Shown one piece after another: positions 1 through 11,030 of a stretch of 64,000 bases of DNA (within the stretch, counting starts at the first letter, position 1; each line of letters begins with the position of its first letter). Origin of the DNA: Miscanthus floridulus (Eukaryota; Streptophyta; Magnoliopsida; Poales; Poaceae). The position numbers and the translations under genes were made by a program. The stretch is taken from positions 83,841,928-83,905,927 of the forward strand of contig NC_089583.1 of NCBI RefSeq assembly GCF_019320115.1. The letters run 5' to 3'. The notes under the pieces were generated by a model. That model searched no databases and was not told the origin of the DNA. It saw only the letters and a list, made by a program, of their open reading frames with translations.

Positions 1-655
1 AATTTTCAAGTGAAACGATCGTCGGGGATTGAATTTTTTTCTTACCGGTATTGTAAACCCTGCCACCAACATCTGGCCATGCTCGTGGTGCTCTAGGCTC
101 AGCCTGGGATGATCCAAGGTGCCCAACACGTGCGTCTAGAGGCCATCAGCAGGGGTGGCGGCGACGGTGAGGCATCCTAACGGCGTTGGGGTTGAGAAAG
201 AGGCTGAGAAGACGCTCTACTGTCAGCGGACGCGAGACAGAGAGAGATGGGAGAGGCAGCGCACGGGATAGGGGCACGGCGGGCGGGTTGTGGGACGAAG
301 AGGTCGAATCCACATGGACCGGGCGCGTGACGGGACAAGCCTCGGGAGGGAGCAAACTGTCGTGGGGAGACACGCATCACAGGCGGGACGAAGAGGTCGA
401 ATCTCCGGTCTCACCTGTTGCCACCTCTAGTCGTCTTTACCCACTGGGGCATCAGGCCGGGGTGGTCGGGGGCACGGCGCATCGGGGCGTGCGACGTCGG
501 GGCGGTGGGGCGCCGGTGTGCATGCGGGCGCTCGCAAGGTGCGGCGTCGGCGACGGATCAGACAAGCGGCGGCGGGTCTGTTAGGGCTTGGCTCGGTAGT
601 GGGAAGGAGGAAGAAGAGGGGCCGGGGCAGGCACAGAGGCTATATAAGGGAGAGT
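1..655. other. GC-rich left edge, unassigned
   Basis: GC-rich sequence with several overlapping open frames of biased composition (Arg, Gly and Ser rich). None shows a recognisable domain, and I do not call a gene. A TATATAA string lies at 643-649, just before CACTA-type subterminal repeats begin. No CACTA-type terminal inverted repeat is visible here. The stretch is either captured DNA inside the transposon or an unrelated flank of a truncated element. Confidence 0.4.
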
Positions 656-790
656 ACCATTAGTCCTGGGCGCCACCACCAGCCGAGACTAAAGGCCCTT
701 TAGTCCCGGGCCCTATTATCGCCCGGGACTAAAGGTCACACCTTTAGTCCCGGCTGGTGGTGGCGCCCGGGACTAAAGGTTTTTGGCGGG
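656..790. repeat. CACTA subterminal inverted repeats, left side
   Basis: Alternating direct and inverted copies of a motif around GGGACTAAAGG occur here, forming several hairpins. The same motif recurs at 7040-7290. In CACTA elements such subterminal arrays bind the element-encoded TNPA-type protein. Binding here is inference. Confidence 0.8.
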
Positions 791-1290
791 CAGCCAAACT
801 GCAGTTTTGCTGCCCGCTAATTCATTAGGATTTTAATATATTTCTTTTTACACAAATGATAAAAGGATAGTTAACTGCACAGAAAATTAAATAAAAGACA
901 TAAAAATATTTTTTAAAAAATATAGATTCTATTTTGCTTTATTGCACACAAGAAAATTATGTGACCTAAAGTTTTAATTTTTTTAACAAGTTTTAAAACA
1001 CAATATAGTGTTTAAATTACTATTTTGATAATGCAAAAATATAGTGTTTAATTAAATTTAGAAAAACTCTTGTGTTTCGACTGGAAATTTGTTTTCACAT
1101 CATTTGAACGTGACATAATCCCACCATCAAACATAAATTTTTTTCACATCATTTCAATGTGACATAATCCCAACATCAAACATAAATTTGTTTTCACATC
1201 TTTTCAACGTGACATAATTCAACATCAAACATAAATTCACAATTATTACATAATATCTCTAATACACACTATTGAACATCAATATATATA
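791..1290. repeat. AT-rich CACTA 3' region with a three-copy ~49-bp tandem repeat
   Basis: AT-rich noncoding sequence between the subterminal repeats and the transposase end. Three consecutive imperfect copies of a ~49-bp unit occupy 1092-1140, 1141-1190 and 1191-1237. Each begins TTTTCACATC and ends near AACATAAATT. No gene is seen. Confidence 0.75.
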
Positions 1291-4200
1291 TCAAGCGGGC
1301 ATAGTAATGAACTTCTTTTTGACGTATGTCCCTTGGTTATGATCGCGCCGTAATCATAGAGTGTCCTCATTGTTTAGCTGGATGCTAGGGTCTTTGTTCA
1401 CTGTAAAGGGTGAAATTCGGTCATCCTTTTCATAATCTTTTGACATGTCTGACTTGTCTTCGATTTTGACGATGTTTCTTTTTCCTAAAATAACTATGTG
1501 GCGCTTTGGCTCATCATTGATTGGGTGGTTGTCGTTTTTCCCTCTCTTCGGTTTTGTAGACATGTCCTTGACATAGAACACCTGAGTCACATCCTTCGCA
1601 AGGACAAACGGTTTGCCTTTGTACCCAATATTGTTGAGGTCCACTGTTGTCATTCCATACTGGTTGTCGACTGCTACGCCGCCTCCAGTCATCTTTACCC
1701 ACTGGCACTTGAACAAAGGTACCTTAAAATGAGATGCATAGTCTAGTTCCCATATCTCCTCTATGCGGCCATAGTATGTTTGCTTGTTCCCACTAGGGTC
1801 GGTGGCATCTATGCGGACACCACTATTCTGGTTGGTGCTCCTTTTATCTTGTGCTATTATGTAAAATGTATTCCCATTTATCTCGTACCCTTTGTATATG
1901 AGGATATGCCACGATGGCTGCCTAGCCAACAAATATAGCTCCTCATCAATACTCTCATCACCCTGACATTCTTTTCGCAACCAGTTGCTGAAAGTTTCCA
2001 TGTGCTGACGCATAATCCATGCTTCAGACTTCCCTGAGAACTCAGATCAGACGAGGTTCTTGTGTGTCTCGATATACGGATCTACCAAGGAGGAGTTCTG
2101 TAGAACTGTGTAGTGTGCTTTATTGAAATAATCATCACCCTTACCAATATATGTTTTCTTCCCTAGTGTCCCCTTTCCACTTAGTCTCCCCTCGTGTTGC
2201 AATTCAGGAACACCAATCAGGTTAATATCGGGAATGAAGTCAACATAGAACTCAATGACCTCCTCTGTTCCATAGCCCTTAGCGATGCCTCCTTCTGGAC
2301 AAGCATGGTTGTGAACATATTTCTTCAGGATTCCCATAAACCTCTCAAAGGGGAACATGTTGTGTAGGAACACAGGACCAAGAATAGTAATCTCCTCGAC
2401 CAGATGAACTAGGAGGTGTGTCATAATATCAAAGAAGGAAGGAGGGAACACTAACTCAAAGCTGACAAGACATTGAACCACATCATTCTGTAGTTTTGCT
2501 AGATCCGTTGGATCGATTGCCTTCTGAGAAATTGCATTGAGGAATGCACATAGCTTCACGGTGGCTAGATGTACATTTGGCGATAGAATTCCTCTTAATG
2601 CAACTGGAAGTAATTGAGTCATGAGCATGTGGCAGTCATGGGACTTTAAGTGTCCAAATTTCTTCTCTGGCACATTTATTATACCCTTTATATTTGAGGA
2701 GAATCTAGACGGTACCTTAATGCTATCTAGGCATTCAAACAAGCTGTCATTCTCTTCTTTGCTAAGAGTGTAGCTGGCAGGACTTAAGAACTGGCGTCCA
2801 TCATCTGTCTTCTCAGGATGCAGGTTGTCTCGTTCTTTCAAACACCGCAGGTCCTGTCGTGCTTCAATTGTGTCCTTAGGTTTCCCATACATGCCCATGA
2901 AGCCTAGCAGGTTCACACAAAGATTCTTCGTCAGGTGCATCACGTCGATCGCGCTGCAAACCTCTAGGACTTGCCAATAGGGTAGCTCCCAAAATATGGA
3001 CTTCTTCTTCCACATGGGTGTGTGACCGTTGGCGTCCTTTGAAATAGGTTGGCTGCTAGGTCCCTTTCCAAATATTACTTTCACATCATTGACCATATCG
3101 AGGACGTCCTCACTAGTTCGGTTGTGAGGCTTGGTCTGGTGGTCTGCCTTACCTTTAAAATGCTTGCCTTTCTTTCTTATGGGGTGATTTGCAGGAAGAA
3201 ATCGTCGATGCTCAAGGTACACGACCTTGCAACACTTTTTCAAGAATATACCTTTCATGTCACTAAAACAGTGCGTGCATGCATTATATCCCTTATTTGA
3301 TTATCCTGAAAGATTACTTAGAGCTGGCCAATCATTGATTGTTACGAACAACAATGCTCATAGGTCAAAGTGTTCCTGTTTATGCTCATCCCACACGCGT
3401 ACACCTAGCTTGTTCCACAAAAGTAGAAGTTCTTCAACTAGTGGCCTCAGGTACACATCGATGTCGTTGCCAGGTTGCTTTGGGCCTTGGATGAGCACTG
3501 ACATCATAATAAACTTACGCTTCATGCATAACCAGGGAGGAAGGTTGTAGATACATAGAGTAATAGGCCAGGTGTTGTGACTACTGCTCCGCTCCCCGAA
3601 AGGATTCATACCATCCGTACTTAAAGCAAATCTTAAATTTCTTGCGTCACTTGCAAACTCGGGGAATTTTCTATCGATTACTCTCCACTGGGACCCATCA
3701 GCAGGGTGTCTCAACATATTGTCTACCTTACGATCTTCTTTGTGCCATCGCAACAACTTTGCATGGTCTCTGTTTCTAAAAAGACATTTCAAGCATGGTA
3801 TTATAGGAGCATACCACATAACCTTGGCAGGGATTTTCTTCTTGGGATGTTCGCCCTTAATATCACCAGGGTCATCTCACCTGATCTTATACCGCGACGC
3901 GTGACATACAGGGCATGCATCCAACTTCTCATACTCCATGCCATGGTAGAGGATGCAGTCATTAGGACATGCATGTATCTTCTGGATTTCTAATCCTAAA
4001 GGGCAGACTACCTATTTTGCTTCGTACGTAGTGCTGGGCAATTCGTTATCCTTCAGAAGCATCTTCATTTGGATTTTTAGTAACTCCGTGAATCCCTTGT
4101 CAGATACACCATTCTTTGTCTTCCATTGCAGCAATTCCAATGTGGTACCTAACTTTTTCTGCCCCACATCACAAGTTGTGTATAGCAATTTTTTGTGATC

Positions 4201-4710
4201 CTCTAGCATGCGGTCGAACTTGATCTTCAACTTTTCACTTTCGCATTATCTTTGTGCGTCACAAATGGCCTGACCAAGATCGTCAGCGGGCTCCTCCTCT
4301 GCCCCTACCTCTTCTTCAGCGGGCTTCTCCTCTACCCCCACCTCTTCTTCAGCGGGCTTCTCCTTTGCCCCCACCTCTTCTTTAGCTTCTCCCATTGCAG
4401 TATCATTGAAGGCACCATATTCAGCAAAAATGTCATCATCGCCCCATTGTTCTTCTTCACCTTCTTCCATTACAACTCCAATTTCTCCATGCTTCGTCCA
4501 ACAAATATAGTTTGGCATCAAACCTGACTTGAACAAGTATGAATGAAGAGTCTTTGAGTTAGCATATTCCATCATATTCTTACATATGGCACATGGGCAG
4601 CATATGAAACCATCGCGTTTGTTTGCCTCGGCCGCACGTAACAAAGAATGCACGCCGTCCATGAACTCTTAGGAGCGATGATCAGGATTGTACATCCAAT
4701 GCCGACTCAT
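1291..4710 (-). pseudogene. TNP2-type CACTA transposase, pseudogene with many in-frame stops
   Basis: A near-continuous minus-strand reading frame from an ATG at 4708-4710 to a stop at 1291-1293. In order, the blocks resemble the transposase-associated N-terminal domain (4710-4480, with paired cysteines), the Transposase_21 core (about 4010-2900), a DUF4218-like region (about 2800-2150) and a DUF4216-like region (about 2000-1500). These assignments rest on recognised family wording such as the FGHLKSHDCHMLM and GYKGKPFVLA blocks. In-frame stops occur at 4669-4671, between 4230 and 4246, near 4010, near 3860, just before 3358, near 3306, just before 2047 and just before 1354, while the frame continues across them. 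An acidic 12-residue repeat (consensus KPAEEEVG) lies at about 4290-4390. The gene would encode the DDE-type transposase that cuts the element; this copy cannot make it. Confidence 0.88.
4285..4395 (-). repeat. Three-copy 36-bp coding tandem repeat in the transposase remnant
   Basis: Three imperfect 36-bp units encode a Glu/Pro-rich 12-residue repeat between the N-terminal domain and the catalytic core of the TNP2 remnant. This is probably an expandable linker. Confidence 0.7.
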
Positions 4711-4798
4711 CTGCATTACATGACATAAATACCGTATTAAAACCTAGAACATAATTAGTTAATTATACAACATGCATACCACCACAAAAGCTATAAAT

Positions 4799-5328
4799 TT
4801 AAGAAAGCCTCGCTACAATGTAGACAATCCCAACTACCACTAAAAACACTAAAGCTAAAATGCACTTCAGCAGCACAAGGATTTCGCGACCAATCCCAAC
4901 TAAAACAGACAGATCCCCCGTTTGTTCAACATCTTTGGGCTTCTTTGGCTGGATCACTGTCTCATTAGCCACCATATCTGTCTGTTGTGCAAGATATTTT
5001 TGCACGAGTTAAACATACTCTTCCTCCCAGTAGAAGCCTGAACATCCAGTGCCATCCCACTAAAATTAAAACAGAAAATTAGAACTTTCATCACAACCAT
5101 CATGAAAATAGGTATAAACTAACCATAGTCATTAAATACGATAAAATAACTCACATTGAGATCCGGACACTTGTAGAAAATACGACCCTTGTTGGGACCC
5201 TCCTTCACTCGGTACTCCATCACAATCTTCATCTCATCACAACACTTGCCGCATGCAATGAGTGGGAGGCCCGGCCTAAGTCGCTTTGGAAACCCATGAG
5301 AGGCCGAGGACCCGGAAGCGGTTGCCAT
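4799..5328 (-). pseudogene. GRF-type zinc-finger small membrane protein gene, CACTA-borne, one internal stop
   Basis: Two exons are visible: 5155-5328 (58 codons, ending at a GTGAGT donor) and 4799-5059 (after a TTTTAG acceptor), joined in phase. The product would be about 144 residues. The N-terminus is Ser-rich. A GRF-type zinc-binding region follows, with CGKC, then GRIFYKCPD, then a downstream Cys and a WEEEY block across the splice. The C-terminus ends in a hydrophobic segment of about 22 residues that could span a membrane. A TAA at 5009-5011 interrupts exon 2, so the copy is probably non-functional. GRF fingers bind single-stranded nucleic acid in some proteins; the role in CACTA elements is not known to me. 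Confidence 0.75.
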
Positions 5329-5781
5329 CTACTCTCTATACTTATTTTTTAATACACTATAAATTTCTCATTTTATAAACAAATAAAATTAAAAAAACTC
5401 TAAAATTCTTTATATCTCTAAACAATGAAGTGTGCTATGCATGCTACAAATGAACGGTGAATACTAGTTTTTAATAGCTACTTTAACCTTCCTTCATGTA
5501 AATATGCAAGCTTGAAGTGATTTTGAGCTCAAATTACTTACAAATGAAAAAAACCACAATAAAGAACCTTATATATATAGTGAACAAAATGAGATAAGAC
5601 AATGGTGAAACATGAGAGTATGAAGTTGGTAACCTTTAGAACCGAAGAATCGATGGAGGAATCAAAGAAATCGATGGAGGAATCGAAGAATGGATGGAGA
5701 AAGAGCAAGAACACTGCTTAAATTTAAACTGAAGCTCTCGGGCGGGCTGGGGGAGGAAGAAGACGGCTAGCAGGATTTATA
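5241..5781. repeat. Segmental duplication inside the CACTA element, copy 1
   Basis: This ~541-bp block, covering the start of the GRF gene and its upstream region, is repeated in direct orientation at 6502-7042, offset by 1261 bp. The copies differ by scattered substitutions and small indels. This copy still joins the intact GRF exon 1. Confidence 0.85.
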
Positions 5782-6501
5782 TCTCAAAAACATGTTTCAA
5801 TAAATAACAATCCGTACTAGTTGATCTTGCTTACGTGATCATCTCGGCGAGCATTTCTCCACCAGACGGCACCGTACTTGGTCAAGGAAGAGCTCTGATT
5901 CTACGAGGAAGGGAACATGGTCTTCCACGACTGTTGTCGCTCTCCCTCGTAGAATCAAAGCTCCTCCTTGATGTCCATTACCGCTCGGCAGAGAACATGC
6001 TCACCGAGCTGAACACGGTCCGCAAGTTCAACTAGTACGGATTTTCTATAATTTTCTAACTATTTTCTAAGTTTTTCATTTCATAAAAAGTTAAAATAAA
6101 ATGTTTAGTCGCGGAGTCCATAGAAATGACCATATTTTGACCTAGCAACGCATTGTCAATTGTCATTGCATTGCATTGCACCCTAGACCGGACTCTGGAT
6201 AATAAAATACTATGGTCGATCGATGATGTTCTTTGTCGTACAGTTGCACGGCGACGGCCGACGGACCTGTTCAACCACCAAATCTGTCAGGCCCGGCTGT
6301 TCGGGCATATCGTCAAAAGAGAATGGATTTGCTTCCTATTGCATGGCCTTGCATTGCATCTGTCATACCAATCGGAGGCACTAGTCCCTGGTGTGCTTCA
6401 AACCTCTACTGGTATACCGAGACGCAGCAGGTTGACGATGGAAGAAAGAAATGAGGAAGACGAGCGAAGTGCACAGAGACAGCAACACAACCGCAAAACC
6501 A
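5782..6501. other. 720-bp segment between the duplicated CACTA blocks
   Basis: Unique sequence with no convincing gene. It holds a hairpin at 5883-5970 and an open plus-strand frame of 66 codons (5835-6035) that overlaps the hairpin. The open frame is probably incidental. Confidence 0.5.
5883..5970. repeat. 26-nt inverted repeat (hairpin, 36-nt loop)
   Basis: Arms at 5883-5908 and 5945-5970 are reverse complements with two mismatches, both sharing the core GATTCTACGAGG. The predicted RNA would fold into an 88-nt hairpin. It lies between the two duplicated CACTA blocks. Confidence 0.75.
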
Positions 6502-7042
6502 TGACACTTGCCACATGCAATGAGTGGGAGGCTCGGCCTAAGTCGCTTTGGAAACCCATGAGAGGCCGAGGACCCAGAAGCAGTTGCCATCTACTCTTTA
6601 TACTCATTTTTAATACACTATAAGTTTCTCATTTTATAAACAAATAAAATTAAAAAAACTCTAAAATTCTCTATATCTCTAAACAATGAAGTGTGCTATG
6701 CATGCTACAAATGAATGGTGAATACTAGTTTTTAATAGCTACTTTAACCTTCCTTCATGTAAATATGCAAGCTTGAAGTGATTTTAAGCTCAAATTGCTT
6801 ACAAATGAAAAAACCCACAATAAAGAACCATATATATAGTGAACAAAATGAGATAAGACAATGGTGAAACATGAGAGTATAAAGTTGGTAACCTTTAGAA
6901 CCGAAGAATCGACGGAGGAAACAAAGAAATCGATGGAGGAATCGAAGAATGGATGGAGAAAGAGCAAAAACACTGCTTAAATTTGAACTGAAGCTCTCGA
7001 GCGGGCTCGGGGAGGAAGAAGACGGCCAACAGGATTTATAGG
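6502..7042. repeat. Segmental duplication inside the CACTA element, copy 2 (truncated GRF gene start)
   Basis: Direct repeat of 5241-5781. It contains the first ~29 codons of the GRF zinc-finger gene on the minus strand (ATG at 6590), after which homology stops and the frame runs into unrelated sequence. This copy is therefore a 5' fragment and the one nearest the CACTA right terminus. Confidence 0.85.
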
Positions 7043-7372
7043 GGGGACCTTTAGTCCCGGTTGGTGGATCCAACCGGGACTAAAGGTCACTTTCCAGTCC
7101 CGGGCCACGCCACTAGCCGGGATAAGAGCTTTACTCCCGGTTGGAGCCACCAACCGGGAGTAAAGGTCGACCTTTAGTCCCGGTTGGTGGCTCCAATCGA
7201 GACTAAAGGTCCCCTGCCACAACGGCCTAGCGTAGGAGCCGTTGGGCAGGGACCTTTAGTCTCGATTGGAGCCACGAACTGGGACTAAAGGTCTCTCTAG
7301 TCTCGGGCACAATATTTCCTAGGACTAGAGCCTGGTTTGGCCCTTGGATCAAAGGTTTGTTCTCTACTAGTG
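7040..7372. repeat. CACTA right subterminal repeats and terminal inverted repeat
   Basis: At least six alternating copies of the ACCTTTAGTCCCGGTTGG type motif are followed by the terminal sequence, which reads CACTAGTAGAGAACAAACC on the minus strand and ends at 7372. This is the transposon 5' end relative to its genes. Confidence 0.85.
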
Positions 7373-7375
7373 CAA

Positions 7376-7989
7376 GTCTCTGGTGGAAAGAATGAACAGG
7401 TGCCGAGAGCTCAGTTGCTGCTCGGCCATGTGCTTGTGTTGTGTTTTGATCGGTTTAAGGTTCGATGGGTTCATGATGGTTCGATCGGGTCTGGCCTGGA
7501 TCGATCTGATTTTTGTTCGTTGGTCAGATGCCCCTCGTGGGGCGCCCTGCTTTCTATTTTATAGGCCAAGGGAAAGCATGGGTTACAGCGGAGGAAAGGA
7601 GTAGAGTGAGAGAGAGAGAGATGATGTCCTTCAGGATCTCCGGGTCCTTCTTATCCTTCATGTGGGTCCTACTGACCCTATAGATGTCAACAGGGACAGA
7701 TCCACGTTGTGACCCTGTCCGTCACTAGTGCCATGCGCAAGCGTCGTCTGCCGATCATTGCGCTCCACTCCATCATGGTGGACGTCGTGGTGAACTGACG
7801 CTCCTATTAGTGTTCATACGAGGGTTAGGCAGAACAGTTCTGGTATGCCCGATGTTGTTCCTGATGTGAACCCTCGGGTATGGCCCGTCGTGGTCGCGGG
7901 TTACATCGAAGCATGCTGGTCTCTTCCCTAGTGTCAGAACTTTGACCTAGGCTCATACGCTTGGACCTAGAGTGGTTGGCGGTGGCATT
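7376..7989. other. Probable truncated Gypsy LTR and untranslated sequence
   Basis: No gene. The sequence has a GA-rich tract (7607-7620) and the general look of grass Gypsy LTR and leader DNA, and it runs into a minisatellite typical of such elements. I find no second LTR or TSD in the window, so the assignment is tentative. Confidence 0.4.
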
Positions 7990-8650
7990 GGTCTCCGTTG
8001 GGCAAGACGAAGTCCACAACCTTAGGGTCAGGCGAGGTGGAGCCGTCGCCCAGAGGTCAGCCGAGACGGAGCCCGTGGCCTCGAGGTTGAGTGAGTCGGA
8101 GCCTATGGCCTCGGTATCGGGCGAGGCGGAGATCATAGCCTTGAGGTCGGGCGAGGCAGAGCCTATCCCCAAAGGTCGGGTAAGGCAGAGCCTGTGACCT
8201 TAGGTCGGGTGAGGCGAAGACCGTGGCCTCAGGGTCGGGTGAGGCAAAGCCCATGGTCTTAGGGTCAGGTGAGGCGGAGCCCTCCCCTAGAGGTCGGGCG
8301 AGGCAGAGCCCGTGGCCTTAGTGTCGGGCGAGACGGAGCCCACGGCCTCAGTGTCGGGCGAGGCAGAGCCCGTGACCTCGGGGTCGAGCGAGACAGAGCC
8401 TGTCCCCAGAGGTCGGGCAAGGCGAAAACCGCGACTACAGGGTCGGGCGAGGCGGAGCCCGTGGCCTCGGGATTAGACGAGGAGGAGCCCTCCCTTAGAG
8501 GTCAAGCGAGATGGAGCTGGCAACCTCGGTGTTGGGCGAGGCTAAGCGTGCGGCCTCGGTGTCGGGAGAGGTGGAGCCCTTCCCCAAAGGTCAGGCGAGA
8601 CGGAGCCAGCGGCCTCAATGTTGGGCGAGGCGGAGCTTGCGCGCCTAGGG
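7990..8650. repeat. ~30-bp GC-rich minisatellite, about 20 units
   Basis: Tandem degenerate units of about 30 bp carry the core GGTCGGGCGAGGCGGAGCC followed by a GTGGCCT variant. Frames remain open through the array on both strands only because of composition; no protein is implied. Such arrays are known from the 3' untranslated regions of Tat-lineage Gypsy elements. This one is orphaned from any recognisable coding region. Confidence 0.85.
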
Positions 8651-11030
8651 ATCGGTTGGAGCTGTAGTCGCGCTGTTGACTGCTCGGATGACTCAATATA
8701 TGTTGATGGCTATTAGATCCTCCTCTTCGGGTACCCTAGTATTCATCCCCGACAAAAGGAATAGAGCGTATAGTGGTCGCGTTAATAGCAGAAAGCGCAG
8801 GGGCTTTTCTACTAAAACGCCAGCACGTGTGTGGGCTCCCTGCCGTGGGCCTCTTCCGCGCGTGGGTCACGCCCACGTGGGCCACGCTGGGCCAGTTCGG
8901 TTTCTTTTTTTCGTAAAGAATTAGAAATAGCTTTATATTTTTATTTGAGAGCTAGTTTTGTTTAATGCATATAAAATCTTGTAGATGCCTAAAAATTGTG
9001 AAACAAATTTTGTTAGGTTCCTAAAATTATGGTTTATCTATTGATGTAATTAATGTATACATATACATGTTGATACTAGAGGCTATTAATTCATTTAAGA
9101 GTGCTTAATATTATCAGGTTAAATATTGTAGGAATTTTTGTGGTAAATTGGTAATAGCTTTAGTCCTAAAATTTTTATGTTAGCTTCATTGTATTATTAT
9201 GTGCATACTGTAATTTTTATAGCCTTAGAATAGACTAAGCATTAGGGTAGTTAAATGCTCTTTGTTTCAATATACATTAAATCCTTAGTAGAACTAAAGA
9301 TATACTCTTAAATTGCAAAGCTACGTGTTTGTTAGTTGAACCCAACACTTTGCTTGGTAAAGATGATACTTAGCTTAGTATCTTAGTCATTAGAGCTAGC
9401 TTAGTAGTTTGATATGCATATTCTATTTTTAAAAGTTGTTGTTGCCTAAATGCTAAGTGTTGCATCATCATTGCATGCATGTAGAGAAACGAGTTGGCGG
9501 AGATCGTGATCACCGGCGATCACCAGTTCGAGGAGATCATCGAGGGGTACGAGGAGGAGATTCTCGTGCAGAAGGAGGTCCCAAAGTCACCACTGACTGA
9601 CTCAGCTGACACCGTGCGTGCCCAAGGCAAGCCCGGGTGCATAACCTCTATTTTATAATTCACGGTATATATATGTGTTGTGCATTTATGTTACAGGAAT
9701 TTTATGGAAACCACATGCATAGATACATGTGTCCTAAGAGTCTTACTAGTGTAGGTTCGAGCAGATGCTATGCTTAGGTCATCGGTAGCGTGAGTAACCT
9801 ATCATTACTCACAATAGATGATTATTATTATTACTCTCGTAATAAAATGATGAAAAGAAAAATGAAGGCAGGGCAAGGATATGGTATGGGTATTGGTGGG
9901 TGTAACAGGTTGAGTCACGCGGCCAACAGGGCTTAGCTTGGTTACAGTGTTTTCCTTGTTCATGTCGATTAAGGACCGTCCATTGTTGTGGATGGTAGTC
10001 AAGTCACAGACTTATTATCATAAGCACATACTTGCTTATGGGAGCGGAAAGGCTCGTTATGCTCTTATCGTGGGTTCCGGCTCTTTCCGGATCGACTGAT
10101 TGGAGGCGAGGAAAGGTGGAGGTCTAAGCACCATACTGAAATCAGGTCTCAAGTGTGGGGGCTTGGAGTCCAAGTTTGGACGGGAACCTAGACCCCATGA
10201 CAGGAGTGGAATGGGTTGGTCATGTTTGTGCCTGGGGTACAAATAGGGCGTGTATTTCAGGATACACAGCTGTGATACATTGGTTCGCGAATCACCATTT
10301 CCATGAGACAGTACGACTTGGTAATGGGCTAGCACCATAGTAAGAATTGGAAGATGAAAAATGGTGAAATGGTTCCGATTACTTAACCCTTGCTTGAAAG
10401 TATAATAGGTGTTTACCTAGAATGGTTAGCTAATGAGGTAATCATGACTGCTAATTAAACTTGATCTTAAGGACGTACTTCTAGTAATGCTTTTCACAAA
10501 TAAAAAGAAAACAGCAAACCCATATTGCCTATCATATCCTTGAGAGTCGGAAAACTATTTCCACTAGTCGGGTAAGTCTTGCGAGTACATTTTGTACTCA
10601 GGGTTTATTTTACCCCTGTTACAGGTGCAGCTTAAGGAGTAGCTCTTGTGTGGAGGATTCTTTTGGTGGGTACAGACGAATCCTTGTATTATTTTCGCTA
10701 GATATTTATTTTCATTCCGCTGTTTAATCATCGCACTCTAAACTTTGGTATTGTAATAAATAATTTCTAAGAACTCTTGTTGTATGAAATAGACTAAGTG
10801 TTGTAAGCTCGTACTCATTATTGGATCCTGGCGGTAAAACATAGATTGTTTCGAGTTCTCTCTTGGGGTAGGCTCGATGGAACTGTCTGATGTAGCTAAC
10901 TTTTGGGATGCTTAGTGTATAGTGAAAGACAATTGCCTCCGAAAACGTGTTATTTCGGACGGTTCTGCCACAGAGTCCACCCAATTTTCTTGCCACATTA
11001 GAACCATCTTAACAGCCAAACGTTCTTACC
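8651..11030. other. LTR-retroelement-derived sequence without intact genes
   Basis: Long noncoding stretch. The segment 10570-10985 (the text around GGTGCAGCTTAAGGAGTAGC and the end near TTCTGCCACA) looks like the 3' part of a grass LTR. The segment 9485-9650 has short coding-like composition. No paired LTR or TSD could be fixed, so I call only degenerate retroelement DNA. Confidence 0.45.

Larger units (their letters stand above)
656..7372 (-). mobile_element. CACTA (En/Spm) DNA transposon, decayed, left end unresolved
   Basis: The element is called from four signs. The right terminus at 7367-7372 reads CACTAG on the minus strand. Both ends carry inverted copies of the CCCGGGACTAAAGGT-type subterminal motif (656-790 and 7040-7290). 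A TNP2-type transposase remnant runs leftward. A GRF zinc-finger gene remnant of a kind often carried by grass CACTA elements lies near the right end. The candidate 3-bp TSD after the right end is CAA (7373-7375), which cannot be confirmed because the left terminus was not found. Both internal genes carry in-frame stops, so the copy is inactive. Confidence 0.85.

Noticed and set aside
7990..8650. Long open frames on both strands through the minisatellite
   Set aside because: They result from a stop-poor tandem repeat. No domain, start context or conservation supports a protein.
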